Shown in pieces: positions 44,476-56,253 of a stretch of DNA of 64,000 nt. The DNA comes from Pempheris klunzingeri (Eukaryota; Chordata; Actinopteri; Acropomatiformes; Pempheridae), in contig NC_092034.1 in NCBI RefSeq assembly GCF_042242105.1, positions 624,144 through 688,143 of the forward strand, read 5' to 3'. Every line of letters starts with the position of its first letter. Positions within the stretch are counted from its first letter, which is position 1. The notes beneath the pieces were generated by a model. The model was not told the DNA's origin. It made no database searches and worked only from the letters and a program-made list of their open reading frames with translations. The position numbers and the translations under genes are program-made.

Positions 44476-44894
44476 CTGAAATTACCCCCCCCCCCCCCAT
44501 TTTAACAAACTTGTATCATCCTCCAGTAGCTACAAACTACTACTGATACTGATAACTACATGAAACTGCTCATACTTGTGTGCTTTTACTGCTGATGCTG
44601 ATACAGATTACTCCTGAAATACTAATAATGATATAAAATGGACGGAAAGAGACGGCTGTTACAGAAATGTGAGGGAGAACCGCAAACCACTGTCTTATTT
44701 TGAAGGATACGCACCGGAAGTTCTAGTTGTGACGCTTCTGTTGGCGCTAACACTGTTTCGCTAAAGGTGTGAACGTGTTTGTCTTGTGCAGGTACAGGTG
44801 GTTTGTTAGTGTGAGGACAAACTACACAGTTCGGCAGGCGTGTTTTATTCTGAAGGGATCGCGGCGGAAGTCTCGTTGTAGTTGCTGCTAGCGT

Positions 44895-45580
44895 CACCGC
44901 CGCCATGTTGGATAGAACCGTTAGCAGCGCCGGTTCCTCCCGCTGCCTCCGGTGAGTCACCTGTTGGTTTTTTAATCTCAGGTACGGATCAACGGCCCGC
45001 TCCGCCGCCATCTTGGCAATAACTTCCCAACGTGAATCAGTTATTTCAGGTCGTTTTGTGGCCGTTTGACTTGTTGAACCACATCCGCTGTTCTTCTGTA
45101 GTGAGATTACAGCTAAATGTTTGCTGTTCCTGGTGCTTTTCTTTTGAAGTTGCACTAAACTGTGAGATTAGTTCATCAGACTCACGACTTTTGGGCTGAA
45201 ATAAGATTTTAATTCGGTTATTTGTGAACATTTGCTCATTTCTGAAAACTGCTTCCTGGTTATGTCGCTCCTGCGGTCCCACGTGACCGCCGTCAGTCTT
45301 ATCGGCTGTCTCCGTTTGCAGACGTCATGTCTCGCTGGCGGGAAAGGAGGAACGGCGGCGGCCATTTTGTGTGTCGCCTCAGTGTTGAGGGGGTTTGAAG
45401 AAGGAAGCAGGAGCTCTTCACCTGAGGTGAGTTTGTTCACGTTCATCCTCTGGGCGCCATGTTGTGTCTTTTTTTCCAGGTAAATGAGACGTCCAGGTGA
45501 CGTACCAGCCTTCACATAGATAGGTAGAAATATAGAAATGTAGACGCCTCAGTGGCGGCTGTCTGTCGGCCATATTGGGC
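44895..45580. promoter_or_regulatory. CpG-rich stretch with five YY1-like motifs
   Basis: GCCGCCATGTTGG at 44899-44911, CCGCCATCTTGG at 45005-45016, GGCGGCCATTTTG near 45357-45369, GCGCCATGTTG at 45454-45464, GGCCATATTGGG at 45568-45579. All have a CCATNTTG core in the same orientation, in locally CpG-richer DNA. It may be the promoter of a zinc-finger gene of which 46.85-47.06 kb is a broken remnant; no clear exon was found in it. Confidence 0.4.
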
Positions 45581-46680
45581 CTGATGCTCTTTTCACTCTG
45601 AACAGATCTGAGTTTGGTTTGTTGTGAAGGTGAGAAACTGAACATGAGGAAACATCAGGAGTGACTTATTCAGGCTGTTTCTCCAAATAATGTAGATTTC
45701 TGTCACTGTCGGTAGCTGTAACGGTTTCCCCAGTATCACCTGAGGGTCTGACTAATACCTGGAAGAGCCATTACCGTTCCACTAGGTTCATATGCAATGA
45801 AACACTCCGTAGTCCAGTAAATAGGACGGATCATAGATACGACATGACAACAGGAGATATTTCTAGTCCCTCATCTCAGCTGCTAGCCACAAAGCTATGG
45901 TTATGCTAGCCACAAAGCTAACATTATGCTAGCTAGATTCAGCATAAATAACGCTGCACACGGTTGATCATCAGTAAATATAACGTCACAGCATGTTTAC
46001 TAGTTAGCAGTAGCAGCTAACGGCTGCGTCAGTGTCCCCAAACCAGCGTGAAGACGTTCAGATCAGCTGACTTCACCTGCAGGATCTCCCAGTGAACGGG
46101 ATCAATGATGATTAAACAGTTCAGAGGCGTGATCAGAAAGTGATCATGTGACCCAGAGTCTCAGTGAGGTCAGAGGGGATCGGTCTACTTCCTGCAGCTT
46201 GTGGTGGAGGAGGACACTCAGTGCTGGAAACCAGTTAGCTTGTTAGCACGTTGTAAACGGAGGCTCTGACTGCGTCCCTGTTGCTATGGTTACTGCAGCC
46301 AGCACTTTAAGTCAGATGGCGAACAGTTTGACTGAACTACTCAGTATCCATCATCATCTTAAGACTGCATGCTGTGTATCTATAAAGGATAATGATGGTG
46401 ACAGGTCTGTCTGTGGTGTCTGTTAAAGCTGATCAGATCCTCCCCCACTGACTGAATCTGACTCAGTTCAGTTTCTCACCTTCACAACCAACCAAACTCC
46501 ATTCAGATCTGTTCAGGATGAAGAGATTTGGAGTTGGTTCTGTGAAGCCTCTCAGTTTAACGGCTGATCTTGACCTCCCTAATGTTGGTGGCTGTGTTTT
46601 GTGTTGCTGTAGTCGTTCACAGCTTTTAGAAACACTTAAATATTCTACTGTGGAATATTAAGTTGTTGTTTTAGCGTCTG
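45581..46680. other. Spacer without recognised gene
   Basis: No coding exon, RNA gene or clear repeat seen; a few GCTAGCCACAAAGCTA words near 45890-45930. Confidence 0.5.
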
Positions 46681-46848
46681 ACTTGGTGCCACAGATCACT
46701 GGATGTAGAGGAAACGGTGGAGATGGACGGTCGATGGCCGTAGAGTTACCTCACTCTCTCTCTCTCTGTCGCTATAGAAACAGAGCGCCGCCAAAAAAAG
46801 CCGGATGTCACCGCCGTGAGATAGAAATCTCTACATCACATCGATTAA

Positions 46849-47060
<212 letters not shown>

Positions 47061-47612
47061 TCTGTTCCAGTGATCAGAGGGAAAACAGGCACAAACACTG
47101 AGACGCTTTTTGTTTAAAACATTTATTTAAAACAACAAAGACACAAGAGGAGGAAGTGAACGTGTTTAATTATATCATGTGTGGATGTAAATGAGCATGT
47201 TGACATTGTGTATTCTTTAAAGCGTCAACATGTTTTACGTCGACCGTAAAAATGTTTTCAGCTCGTGTGAACGTGAGGAAACGCAGACGTCGGTGTCCTC
47301 AGGACTCGACCCTGTGACGCTGTATGTCTGCAGCGGCGGGCGTGAAGCCAAAAGGGTTCAACTTCAGAATCAGCTGGATCTTCTGACAGACGTTCACACT
47401 CCCATATCATGGAGCGTGTGCACTAGCGTCTGTGCTAACTTCCTGTTAGCTGTGTGCTAACTTCCTGTTTGTCATACGTTAGCTTGAGTTGGGATAAAAT
47501 TATTAAATCGTCTTCGGACCAAATGGATCAAATTGTCAGACGTCTTTTTTTTTTGGGTCCAGCAGCGTCATGTGACCGACGCCGTTGTCACTTCCTGGGG
47601 GCGTGGCCATGA
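47061..47612. other. Downstream region of gp1ba
   Basis: No gene recognised. Probably includes the gp1ba 3' UTR; TTTATT (AATAAA on the minus strand) at 47122-47127 is a possible poly(A) signal. Confidence 0.4.
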
Positions 47613-50600
47613 CTATTTAGGGGAATCATCAGGAGGCGTGGTCACTCCCCAGGGCATGCTGGGTAAATAATGTGCCAGCCACTCCCCCCAGCTGCTTCTG
47701 GGCTCCTTTCCTTCCTCCCCTCCTCCTCCTCTCTTCACCTCCCACCCCCCCACCACCCAGTCCAGCTCCTCTCTCCCTCCCCCCGCCTCCTCTCTCTCCT
47801 CCCTCAGAATTACACTGTAGCACTTCCTGGAAACTCCTTCTCCTCCTCCTCCTCCTCTCCCCTCTCCTCCAGCTCCTCCTCTCCCCTCTCCTCCACCTCC
47901 TTCCTCTCTCCTCCTCCCTCCATCCTCTGCAGAGACCTGCCATTCCTCCATCACATCCCTCCATCCGTCTATCTCCTCCTCCCTGCTGATCAGACGGTAC
48001 ACTGTCTTCCTGTACACTCCTCTCTCCTCCCTCTCTCCTCCTCCTTCTCTCCTCCTTCCTTCTCTAGTCGGCTCCAGAGGGACAACGAGGCATTCCTCCC
48101 CTCTCGCTCCCCCTCCCTCACCTTCCCTCCCTCCATCTTCCCTCTCCACAGCTTCTCCTCTGTCTCTGTGGATGAGGAGAACGGATCGATACACCGTCCC
48201 TCCTCCTCCTCCTCCTCCTCCTCCTGCCACCTCCTTTCCTTCCCTCCCGCAGTACGTTAACAGCTTCAGCCCCTCATTACCTCCCCCCCCCCTCCTCAGT
48301 GGCTCGTACACCCTCCTGTACCAGACCGCCAGCGCCGCCGCAGTCGCCAGCGTGCACGCCGCCGACGCCACACACAGCAGCAGACCTCCTGCGAAAAGCC
48401 ACAAGCAGAACACGCCTGCTCCTCTGGCCACGCCCACTACAGCGCGTGGAGGCGGGGCCCACATGGGGGGGGGGGTGTCCACCTGGGGCCGCACCGTCGG
48501 GGTCACCGTCCTGACAGGTTTTGCCGGAGTAGTGGGAGGAGGAGGAAGAGTAGGAGGAAGAGGAGGAGGAAGAGGAGGAGGAAGAGGAGGAAGAGGAGGA
48601 GGAGGAGGAGTAGTGATACCAAGAGTAGTAGGAAGAGGAGGAGGAGCAGTAGGAGGAGGAGGAGCAGCAGTAGGAGGAGGAGGAGCAGCAGTAGGAGGAG
48701 GAGCAGTAGGAGGAGCAGTAGGAGGAGCAGTAGGAGGAGCAGCAGTAGGAGGAGGAGCAGCAGTAGGAGGAGGAGCAGTAGGAGGAGGAGCAGCAGTAGG
48801 AGGAGGAGCAGTAGGAGGAGGAGGAGCAGTAGGAGGAGGAGCAGCAGTAGGAGGAGGAGGAGCAGCAGTAGGAGGAGGAGGAGCAGCAGGAGGAGGAGGA
48901 GGAGCAGCAGGAGGAGGAGTTGTCACATCAGTGCTGATGGTCGGCGGCTGGTCTAAGTCTCCGGTTGGTCCTGAGTCCGTGGAGCTCGGACACAGGTGGG
49001 ATTCCTCCAGCTTGACCACAGGTGTCCCTCGGAGCCACGGCGGAGAGTCGCACGCCTGAGGACAGAAGACGAGTCACAGCCGGAGTGAATGGATCCTGTT
49101 TTTACTCTGAACCTGATGTAAACCCTCATCTGGACTGGATTCTGTCCAGGTCTGAGGCAGGTTCAGGAAATAACAGCTCCAGTCTCCAGGAGACGGGACG
49201 TCACAGTCAGGTGCTCTGACAGAGAGGAAGAGGAGGTCACCATGAAGCTGCTGCCTTCAGGTCCCTGCAACACCTGGATGAGCTGACGGCTTCGTTAGAG
49301 AGCCTCATTATCAGACTGACAACATCCACATGGTGGTGGTTCCCCAGGAGAGCAGGAGAGGAGCGGCCATGTTGGATTTCTTTACTCCCAGGTGTACATC
49401 CATCTGCCTGTCTGCCCTCAAATCTGTGTTTGATGTCATAACAAAGTGCCCCTGTTGACTATGAGCGTGTCAAAGTGATCAAAACCAAACAAGTGTGTGT
49501 TTTCAGCTTCCTGGAAACATGAGCAGCGTCGGCGTCCCGCCCTCCCGCACAGATCTGAGCCCCCCCACAAAGACACCCTCTGATTGGCTGGTCTGTGACG
49601 CCCTGTGATGTCACCCTGAAGGTGTTTTTAGAGGAACCGTTCCAAACCAGACGTTTCTTTACTCACCACGCTGTCGGGGTCGGTCTTGATGAGCGGGCCG
49701 TCCCTGACGTAGATGTTGTAGTCGTAGTCGTCGAGGTATCGCTTTAAGTACCCGAGGGAGCAGGAGCAGGCCCAGGGATTGGCTGACAGGTACAGGTACG
49801 GCACCTCCTCCTTCTGGCTGAACCAATCATCTGGCATCACCTTGATCTGGAATTACAAGGAAAGTCAGACACGCCCCCTCCGCCCCCGGCAGGTGAGAAC
49901 ATAGACGGCCACTGCAACAAACATGTAAAGGTTTATTCTCTCGGGTGTTCACACACCTTGTTGTCCTCCAGGAAGAGCGTCTCTATGGCGGCGAGGGGGT
50001 GGAGCATGAGGGCCGGGAGCACCTTGATACGATTGGACGACAGGTCGAGGATCTGGAAGGTGGGACAACCAGTCAGAGGGGCTGCGCTGAACGTATCCAG
50101 GTATGGAAGCTAAGCTAACAGCTAACATGCTGCTGAGCTTCATCCTGACTCCTTAAATGGTTCAGATTATGATTCAAGTTCTGAAATTAGCCCCGAACAC
50201 GCTGTGTGATACCGACCGCTAACATGCTAACGCTAACGCGCTGACCTCCAGCCGGCTGAGTCCAGAGAAGGTGCGGTCGCTCAGGGCCTCCATGGCGTTG
50301 TTTTCCAGGTAGAGCTCAGTCAGGGCCGGACAGGCGGAGAAGGAGCCGTCGGGGAGGGAGGTGAGGCGGTTGGAGCCCAGGCGGAGGACACTGAGGCTGG
50401 GCAGGAGCGGAGAGACGCTGGGGGGCACCTCTGGAACCTGGACGCACACACGTCTTTAATCTGTGCCAACAACATCAGCTGGCTTTAACCTCTTAGATTC
50501 AGTATTTATCTGTTTTCACCTTGTTGCCTGTGAGGTCGATCTCATAGATCTCTGTAAAGGTCGCGAAGGAGGACCAGGACAGACTGGAGAACAGGTTTCT

Positions 50601-52186
50601 GGGAAACAACAGAACCTGAAAACAGAGAGAGTAGAAGAAGAAGAAGGAAAACACTTCCTGTCAAGCTGTCGTCTTATCGGACTGAACCAGTGGTGTCTTC
50701 CTGTCCGTCAAACACGCAGTGAGTCTAGTTAATATGTTTAACTAGCAGTGAGTCTAGTTAACATGTTTAACTAGCAGTGAGTCTAGTTAATATGTTTAAC
50801 TAGCAGTGAGTCTAGTTAATATGTTTAACTAGCACTTTGTTTCTCCTCACATCTTAAACCTGTTGTAGAGCGTCATGCATCGATTCTTTGGGTTCTCAGG
50901 GTTCAGCCGGAGATGCCTGTTGAGTCGTGCTCTCCACTATTGCGTGTCCTCAGAAGATAATTTACTGCCTTAAAAACACTCCTATCTGCTGCTGTCAGTT
51001 TAATCAAGCTGCTCTGCTCACATTTCAAACGCTGCACGTCTCAGATAACAACAAGTTTCCTCTGAGGGGAACTCCACAGGATGTCCAGCTGTCCCAAACA
51101 AACACTAATGAAGACATCAGAGAACGTAGCGTCTCATAATCACGAGAGAACATGAAATATGAGAGAACAGGTGCTGTGTAGTCATGACCAATCAGATTCT
51201 GACACCTGATACTTGATTTCTGTGGAGAAACAATAATGGAGAGCTAACTCTGACCCACAAACAGCCTTTATATCTGCACACGCACCAGACTACATTCACT
51301 AAAACAGGGATTTTAGAGAACAGGACACAGGAGCTGCTGCTCTGCTGCTGCCTCCATCAGTTAGTGTGTTTGTGTTGTTGTGAGACTTTGGTGATTTAAA
51401 GGTTTAGTTTGTAACCAAACTGATGTATTAAAACACCAAAGACACAACGATTACAGCAGCAGCTCCTGTGTCCTGTTCTCTAAAATCCCTGTTTTAGTGA
51501 ATGTAGTCTGGTGTGTGTGCTGTTTGTGGTTAAACCAAAAGGATCTTCCAGGTCTCTCTCTGTAGGGATCCTTTCCATGATGCTGTCACACACTTAGAAT
51601 AACACTCTGAGCCTGTCAGTGGATCAAACAAGCTCTTTTAGTGGACCTACTGTGATCAGGTGCAGTTGTGCAGTTGGAGAACGTTCTTCTTTAATAGTCT
51701 TGTTTTTTTAGACTTTTTATACGTTCATCAGACTTGATGGTGGTTATTTCGATCAGTGAAGCTAACAGTCTTTATTACCCACACAGACTGATGTTCTGAT
51801 CAGGATTATTATCTGATGTGTTTGGCTCACAGACTGTTGATGAAACAGCAGATTCTGCTGAAAATGGATCATTATTTAAGCCCATTAAAACTCTAAAGCC
51901 TTTGTGTGAGCGTGTTGATCGCTGCTCCATTAATCTGTCCAGATTAAATCAGGTGGAGCCGTCGTGTCTCCACCTTAAACCTTCCTCTCAGTCTCTGTCT
52001 GATTCATCAGACTTTATCTCTTACCTTGGTCGTGGGTTCGAATCCCGCCGGGACGTCGCTGAAGCCGGCCGCCGTGCAGTTCTCCCTCGGCCGGTGGTCC
52101 TTGTCCCTGTCGCTGTGGCAACCGGCCACCGCCGTGACCACGGCAACGCGGGACAGGAGGAGGACGAGGAGGATGAAGAGCTGCAT
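47613..52186 (-). CDS. gp1ba: Platelet glycoprotein Ib alpha chain (von Willebrand factor receptor subunit)
   Basis: Thrombocyte/platelet adhesion receptor. Six exons, all phase 0: 52186-52025, 50615-50520, 50437-50246, 50052-49957, 49846-49667, 49055-47613; 722 aa. Signal MQLFILLVLLLSRVAVVTA; a Cys-containing N-cap; about five leucine-rich repeats (for example LSVLRLGSNRLTSLPDGSF, ALTELYLENNAMEALSDRTF, LDLSSNRIKVLP); C-cap NPWACSCSLGYLKRYLDDY followed by YVRDGP ... SVACDSP, close in layout to human GPIb-alpha. Then a long Pro/Ala/Thr mucin-like stalk, a membrane helix near residues 465-488 (LWLFAGGLLLCVASAACTLA) and a Gly/Glu-rich tail of about 234 aa. Human GP1BA has a single coding exon and a shorter tail, so the intron count is a difference. 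The neighbour kif1c also lies close to GP1BA in mammals, which supports the call. Another LRR-mucin receptor is the alternative. Confidence 0.75.
48540..48915 (-). repeat. Coding minisatellite of the gp1ba mucin stalk
   Basis: Reads GGAGGAGGAGCAGCAGTA-type units on the plus strand. On the coding strand it gives TAAPPPPTAAPPPTAPPP-like repeats with Thr at regular spacing. It stays in frame, as expected for a coding VNTR; the human gene also has a length-variable mucin repeat (family knowledge). Confidence 0.8.
50735..50835. repeat. 29-bp tandem repeat in gp1ba intron 1
   Basis: Four copies of agtgagtctagttaatatgt plus ttaactagc. Confidence 0.9.
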
Positions 52187-53300
52187 TCTGGAGCGAGACG
52201 GTCAGCTCCTGAGAGAAACTGAAGGGAAACGCTCAGAGTCCCAGTAAGTATCCAGTGTGAGTGTGTGAATGATTGACAGCTGCTGGAGCAGGAAGAGTGA
52301 TAGAGTGTGTTTATCTGAGACTCTCCATAACTTTCTGTTTTTCCTGCTTGTGGAGTTGTTTGAATGTCTGAAGCTTCCTGCTGCCGCTCAGAGACACTGA
52401 CTCCGTTTCACACTTCTGTTTTGAATTAAAAAGAGAATTATTTTCCACATTGTTTCCCATTATCACACTCTGATGGGTCAGTGATCAGCAGCTACACTGA
52501 TTTTGATGCAGCATTGTCTGAAGTACAGAACTTCACCCGTCCATTACTGGTTTTTATGCAACACTCCTGTGGGCGCCCCCCAGGCAGCAGCACCCCCACA
52601 GCAGCATGGACTCACTGAGTTCGCTTTGAGCTACAGAATAGAGTCCGTTAAAGTGAGCAGAATTATCTGTGAGCAGCTCCTGTTGTAGTGGATCCATTAA
52701 TGATCAGACAGCTGTCAGTGGATCACTGGGAGACTGGAGGAAAGTTAAAAACAGGTTCTGCAGTAAGAATTTTCAGTAAAAAGCCCTGAGTTTGTCTTTA
52801 CAGGCGTCACCTTCATCAGTTCATCAGTGTGTGCTATATTTAGAACATTTCACTGCTGTACTGTATATGGCTCTACTCAAAGCCACCAGACTCCTTTGAC
52901 AAAACACTAATTTTACTTCACAGGACACAGCAGCTGCCAGACTAGTTGCTTTGACTCATTAGTTTGGATCCAAATCAACCTTTTAAAACACCAAAGTCAC
53001 ACACTGGCACAAACAAACTGAGTGATGGAGGCAGCAGCAGCTCCTGTGTTCTGGGAGCTAAAATCTCTGTTTTTGTGAATGGAGTCTGGTGGTGTTCGGC
53101 GCTGGCAGGGCTTCCCTGTCAGAGAGGGCTGTTTGACAGCAAGTGAAAGTGGTGAAAATGTTCTAAACAGAGGGAACACTTGAGCTGACGTTCTCTAATC
53201 GTTCTTTATGCAGCCACCCGCCGTGGTGTGTTCAGGGCCGCCTGTCTGGAGGGAAACAGTAAAGGAGGCGAGTCGCGCTGAGTTTCGTTCTTTCTGACGG
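52187..53300. other. Spacer between kif1c 3' end and gp1ba 5' end
   Basis: No additional gene seen. It should contain the gp1ba promoter (minus strand, upstream of 52186); no TATA box was identified with confidence. Confidence 0.5.
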
Positions 53301-53306
53301 TTTATT
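53301..53306 (-). promoter_or_regulatory. Possible poly(A) signal of kif1c
   Basis: AATAAA on the minus strand, 2.95 kb past the kif1c stop. It would imply a long 3' UTR spanning 53307-56253. Confidence 0.4.
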
Positions 53307-56056
53307 GCCATCTTGTCGTCTGCAGGTAGAGCCTGAGATTGGTTCCTGATACAACAAACACAACAACAGACACAACAACCCCACACAGACAGGAAAACTA
53401 CTGAGGGGCTCTGAGCCAATAGGAGGAGGGCTACGCCGTGATGTCATCATGTCTGTGCCTGTGCTCCGGGGGCCTGAGGACGCTGTGATGTCACAGAGTC
53501 TGAGGCTGCGATTGGAGCAGAGGTGCAGGGAAGGGGCGGGGCCAGTAAGTCTGGGGAGTTCGAGTGGGCGTCGCCATGGCAGCGCCCCCTCTTGCCCCGC
53601 CCCCTCACCCCCCCTTAGGGCCCCTCCTCCTCCTCAAACCTCCAAAACAACAAAACTACACAGACGATTAGAAGAAAAACGATCAAACCACCTTTATAAA
53701 GTAAAACAAACTTTAGATAATGATTCTAAATTAACCCCGAAAACACACACATACACACACATACACACACACAGACGTCCAACACACACACATGAACACA
53801 CTCAGGCAGTTGCATGAGGGCGAAGAAGCTCCCTTTAGCAGCATCCAAAAGAACCCAATAATAATGACACGTTGTAATAATCATATTAATGATAGTGATG
53901 ATGGCGTCATGACATCACAAAGCAAAGGTCAAACATGTAGGCGGGGTTAAAATACTCAGGACAAGAAGCAAATGAGTACACAAAGAAAAGATATCAGCCA
54001 ATCAGAAGCCCAAGCTGGAAATAAAAACAAGTTAAAAAAAATAAAGAACAAAAAGGAAACATCGTTTCCCATCAAGCCCGGCGGTGGCAGCAGGTTATCA
54101 AGATTGTCCTGTGATTGGTTGATTCCAGAGACAGCAGAGCAAAACTCCTGCTGATGTCATGCTTCTCTGGCCAATCACAATCATTCCTGGTGTTTTTGTC
54201 ATCGTCATCATCGCGGCGGCTCCCTCCCCGACTGGCCGTGCCATCGGGGGGAGCGCTCCCATTGGTTGACCTTCTGTGCAAAGGTCTTAAAGTGACGGAG
54301 CGCAAAGACGCTCTACTCGTCATCTCCCACAATGCCTTGCTCTGTGCGGTAAACATGTCGTCATCCAGGGCAGGTGAAACACTCGGAGGCTGCGTTCACG
54401 TCGACGAGGGAAGCTGGGAAATTTGTGGCAGGGTGGTCGCCATTACAACGTCCTACGTTCTGGAGGTGCTTTGAACACAACACAAAACCCCCCCACATGA
54501 CTTCCTGCGTCTGACGAGACCTCACAGACAGAATACTAATCAGCAACTACTTGGATAATCAATCATCACTTTTTAAAGCTCCTCCTTAACATTTCAGTTG
54601 ATTTCTAATCGATGAATCAATAATGGATGATGTGACACATCAGCGTGTTTCAGCATCAAGAAGAACTACCCTTAAAGTGACATTAAACGCAACATCACAC
54701 GGGGCAAAAGCCACATTTTCCAACTTCCTGACGTCGCAGGAAGGCAGCCGGTTACTTCCTCGTCCCTTCTCGTCCCGCTGACGTGGACAGAAAGAACCAA
54801 ATATTGTCACATCCTGTAAAATCCCACAGAACGTCTCAGGTCTCATTCCTCCTCACTCGTCCGTCTTCTCTCATCTCACACTCCGTTTCCCAGAGTTCCT
54901 TGCCAACGCGGCCCTACATTTACCTTAATCCCTTGTGTTTCGTATTTCCTACATCTCCCGTGTCTGTCAGATAAGTCGGTATTCCTACATCTCCCATGAG
55001 GCATCACCTTACCGGGTATCACTTCCTACGTTTCCCATGATTGCCGGAGCCAGTGACGGTGAGCGTGTTTCATAAGTCGAAGCCTTTTTTAAAAAATAGA
55101 TTCATCTTCGTAAAAACATCACGACACATAAGTCAGGAAACACTTCAAATATACACACACGACGCTTCCAAAGGTTCTACATGCCAGTCTGTCTGCTCCT
55201 CTTCCTCACCTCGTCCTCTTCCTCCTCTAATCGGAGGTTTTCTGTCTTTCTGCTCTCCACCGTCCGTCCGTCTGTACAGCAGTGTGTCTGTCAGCCCGCT
55301 GCTCTCCTGTAGGAGGCGCCGCAGAGCAAACCTTCTTTGGTTTTTTAGCACTCAGAGACGCAGCGTTCAAGTCGCACGGGAGAGACGGAAACTACGAGCC
55401 TCAGGCCGGGAGGAAAAAGTTCCCAACAGCTCTCAGGTGCAAAATCTGATGTTAGGGGTGAAAAGTCTGAGTCACTTCCAAGCTGCTGCTGAAGTCGTAC
55501 AAACTGTAATTCCCATTCAACTTGAACGCTGCCTTGGCTAGGCTAGGCTAGGCTAGGCTAGGCTAGGCTAATACTTTGACCTGTGCTAAACTTGGGCCTG
55601 TGCAGCACTTCACCACTTAGCATATTAGCCTAAAAAGCTAAACAGCCACTCATTGCTCCCTGCGCAGGCTAACTGGCTAGCTCATGCTAACACAGACCTC
55701 TCACGCTAGTTAGCCTCCTGGGCTAACAGCAGCTAAAACAGAGGAGCTCAAACTCATTTTAATACAAACGCTGCTCCTGCTCGGGAAAAACAACCCAACG
55801 TACTTCATTGTTGAGTATAAAACAGCTTCAGCAGGAGACTCCTGCTAACAGTAGCTAGCATCAGAGGCTAACACTTTAGCGTCAAGGCAAAACGATCAAT
55901 AAAATCAATAAAACTACATCGTTATGTTCTAAATGTCCATCCTGTCCATCGGCCTGACAAACGGCACAAACATAGAAAGTAACAATAATCCGCTTTTCCT
56001 AAAACAGTGTCGTTATGGCAACAGCTAACCCGTGCAAACGTGAAGGAGCAAGCACT

Positions 56057-56087
<31 letters not shown>

Positions 56088-56147
56088 CAGAGGACACAGG
56101 ATGTGTGATGTTAGTTGGTGTGTGACAGGCAGTATTGTAAAGGTGCT

Positions 56148-56188
<41 letters not shown>

Positions 56189-56253
56189 CCTCTTCTCTAC
56201 AGCCTCAGCCTCCGTCTCCTGCAGCCAATCAGAGGCCTCCCTGGGGTCAGAGG
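53307..56253 (-). other. Probable kif1c 3' UTR
   Basis: No protein-coding exon recognised. Contains CA-rich runs at about 53743-53802, a (GGCTA)n pentamer run at about 55532-55570, many GCTAGC/GCTAAC words at 55.6-55.9 kb, and (CA)n microsatellites at about 56056-56083 and 56150-56187. Assignment to the 3' UTR rests on the stop codon at 56254 and the downstream AATAAA. Confidence 0.45.

Larger units (their letters stand above)
39400..44530. repeat. Right arm of large inverted duplication
   Basis: Reverse-complement copy of 20921-31935, shortened. It has lost the FCRL-b Ig and membrane exons (only 43758-43784 remains), the fold-back element and most minisatellite units. It carries Vset-B on the minus strand. 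Confidence 0.85.

Noticed and set aside
44622-45515. Minus-strand frames of 115-177 codons over the YY1 motif cluster
   Set aside because: No domain, biased composition or splice support; they overlap each other in different frames.
47670-48260. Plus-strand Ser/Pro/Leu-rich frame of 196 codons
   Set aside because: Antisense shadow of the Glu/Gly/Arg-rich gp1ba cytoplasmic tail.
52030-52060. tRNA gene on the plus strand
   Set aside because: Only the B-box word is present; no A-box, acceptor stem or cloverleaf could be folded by eye.
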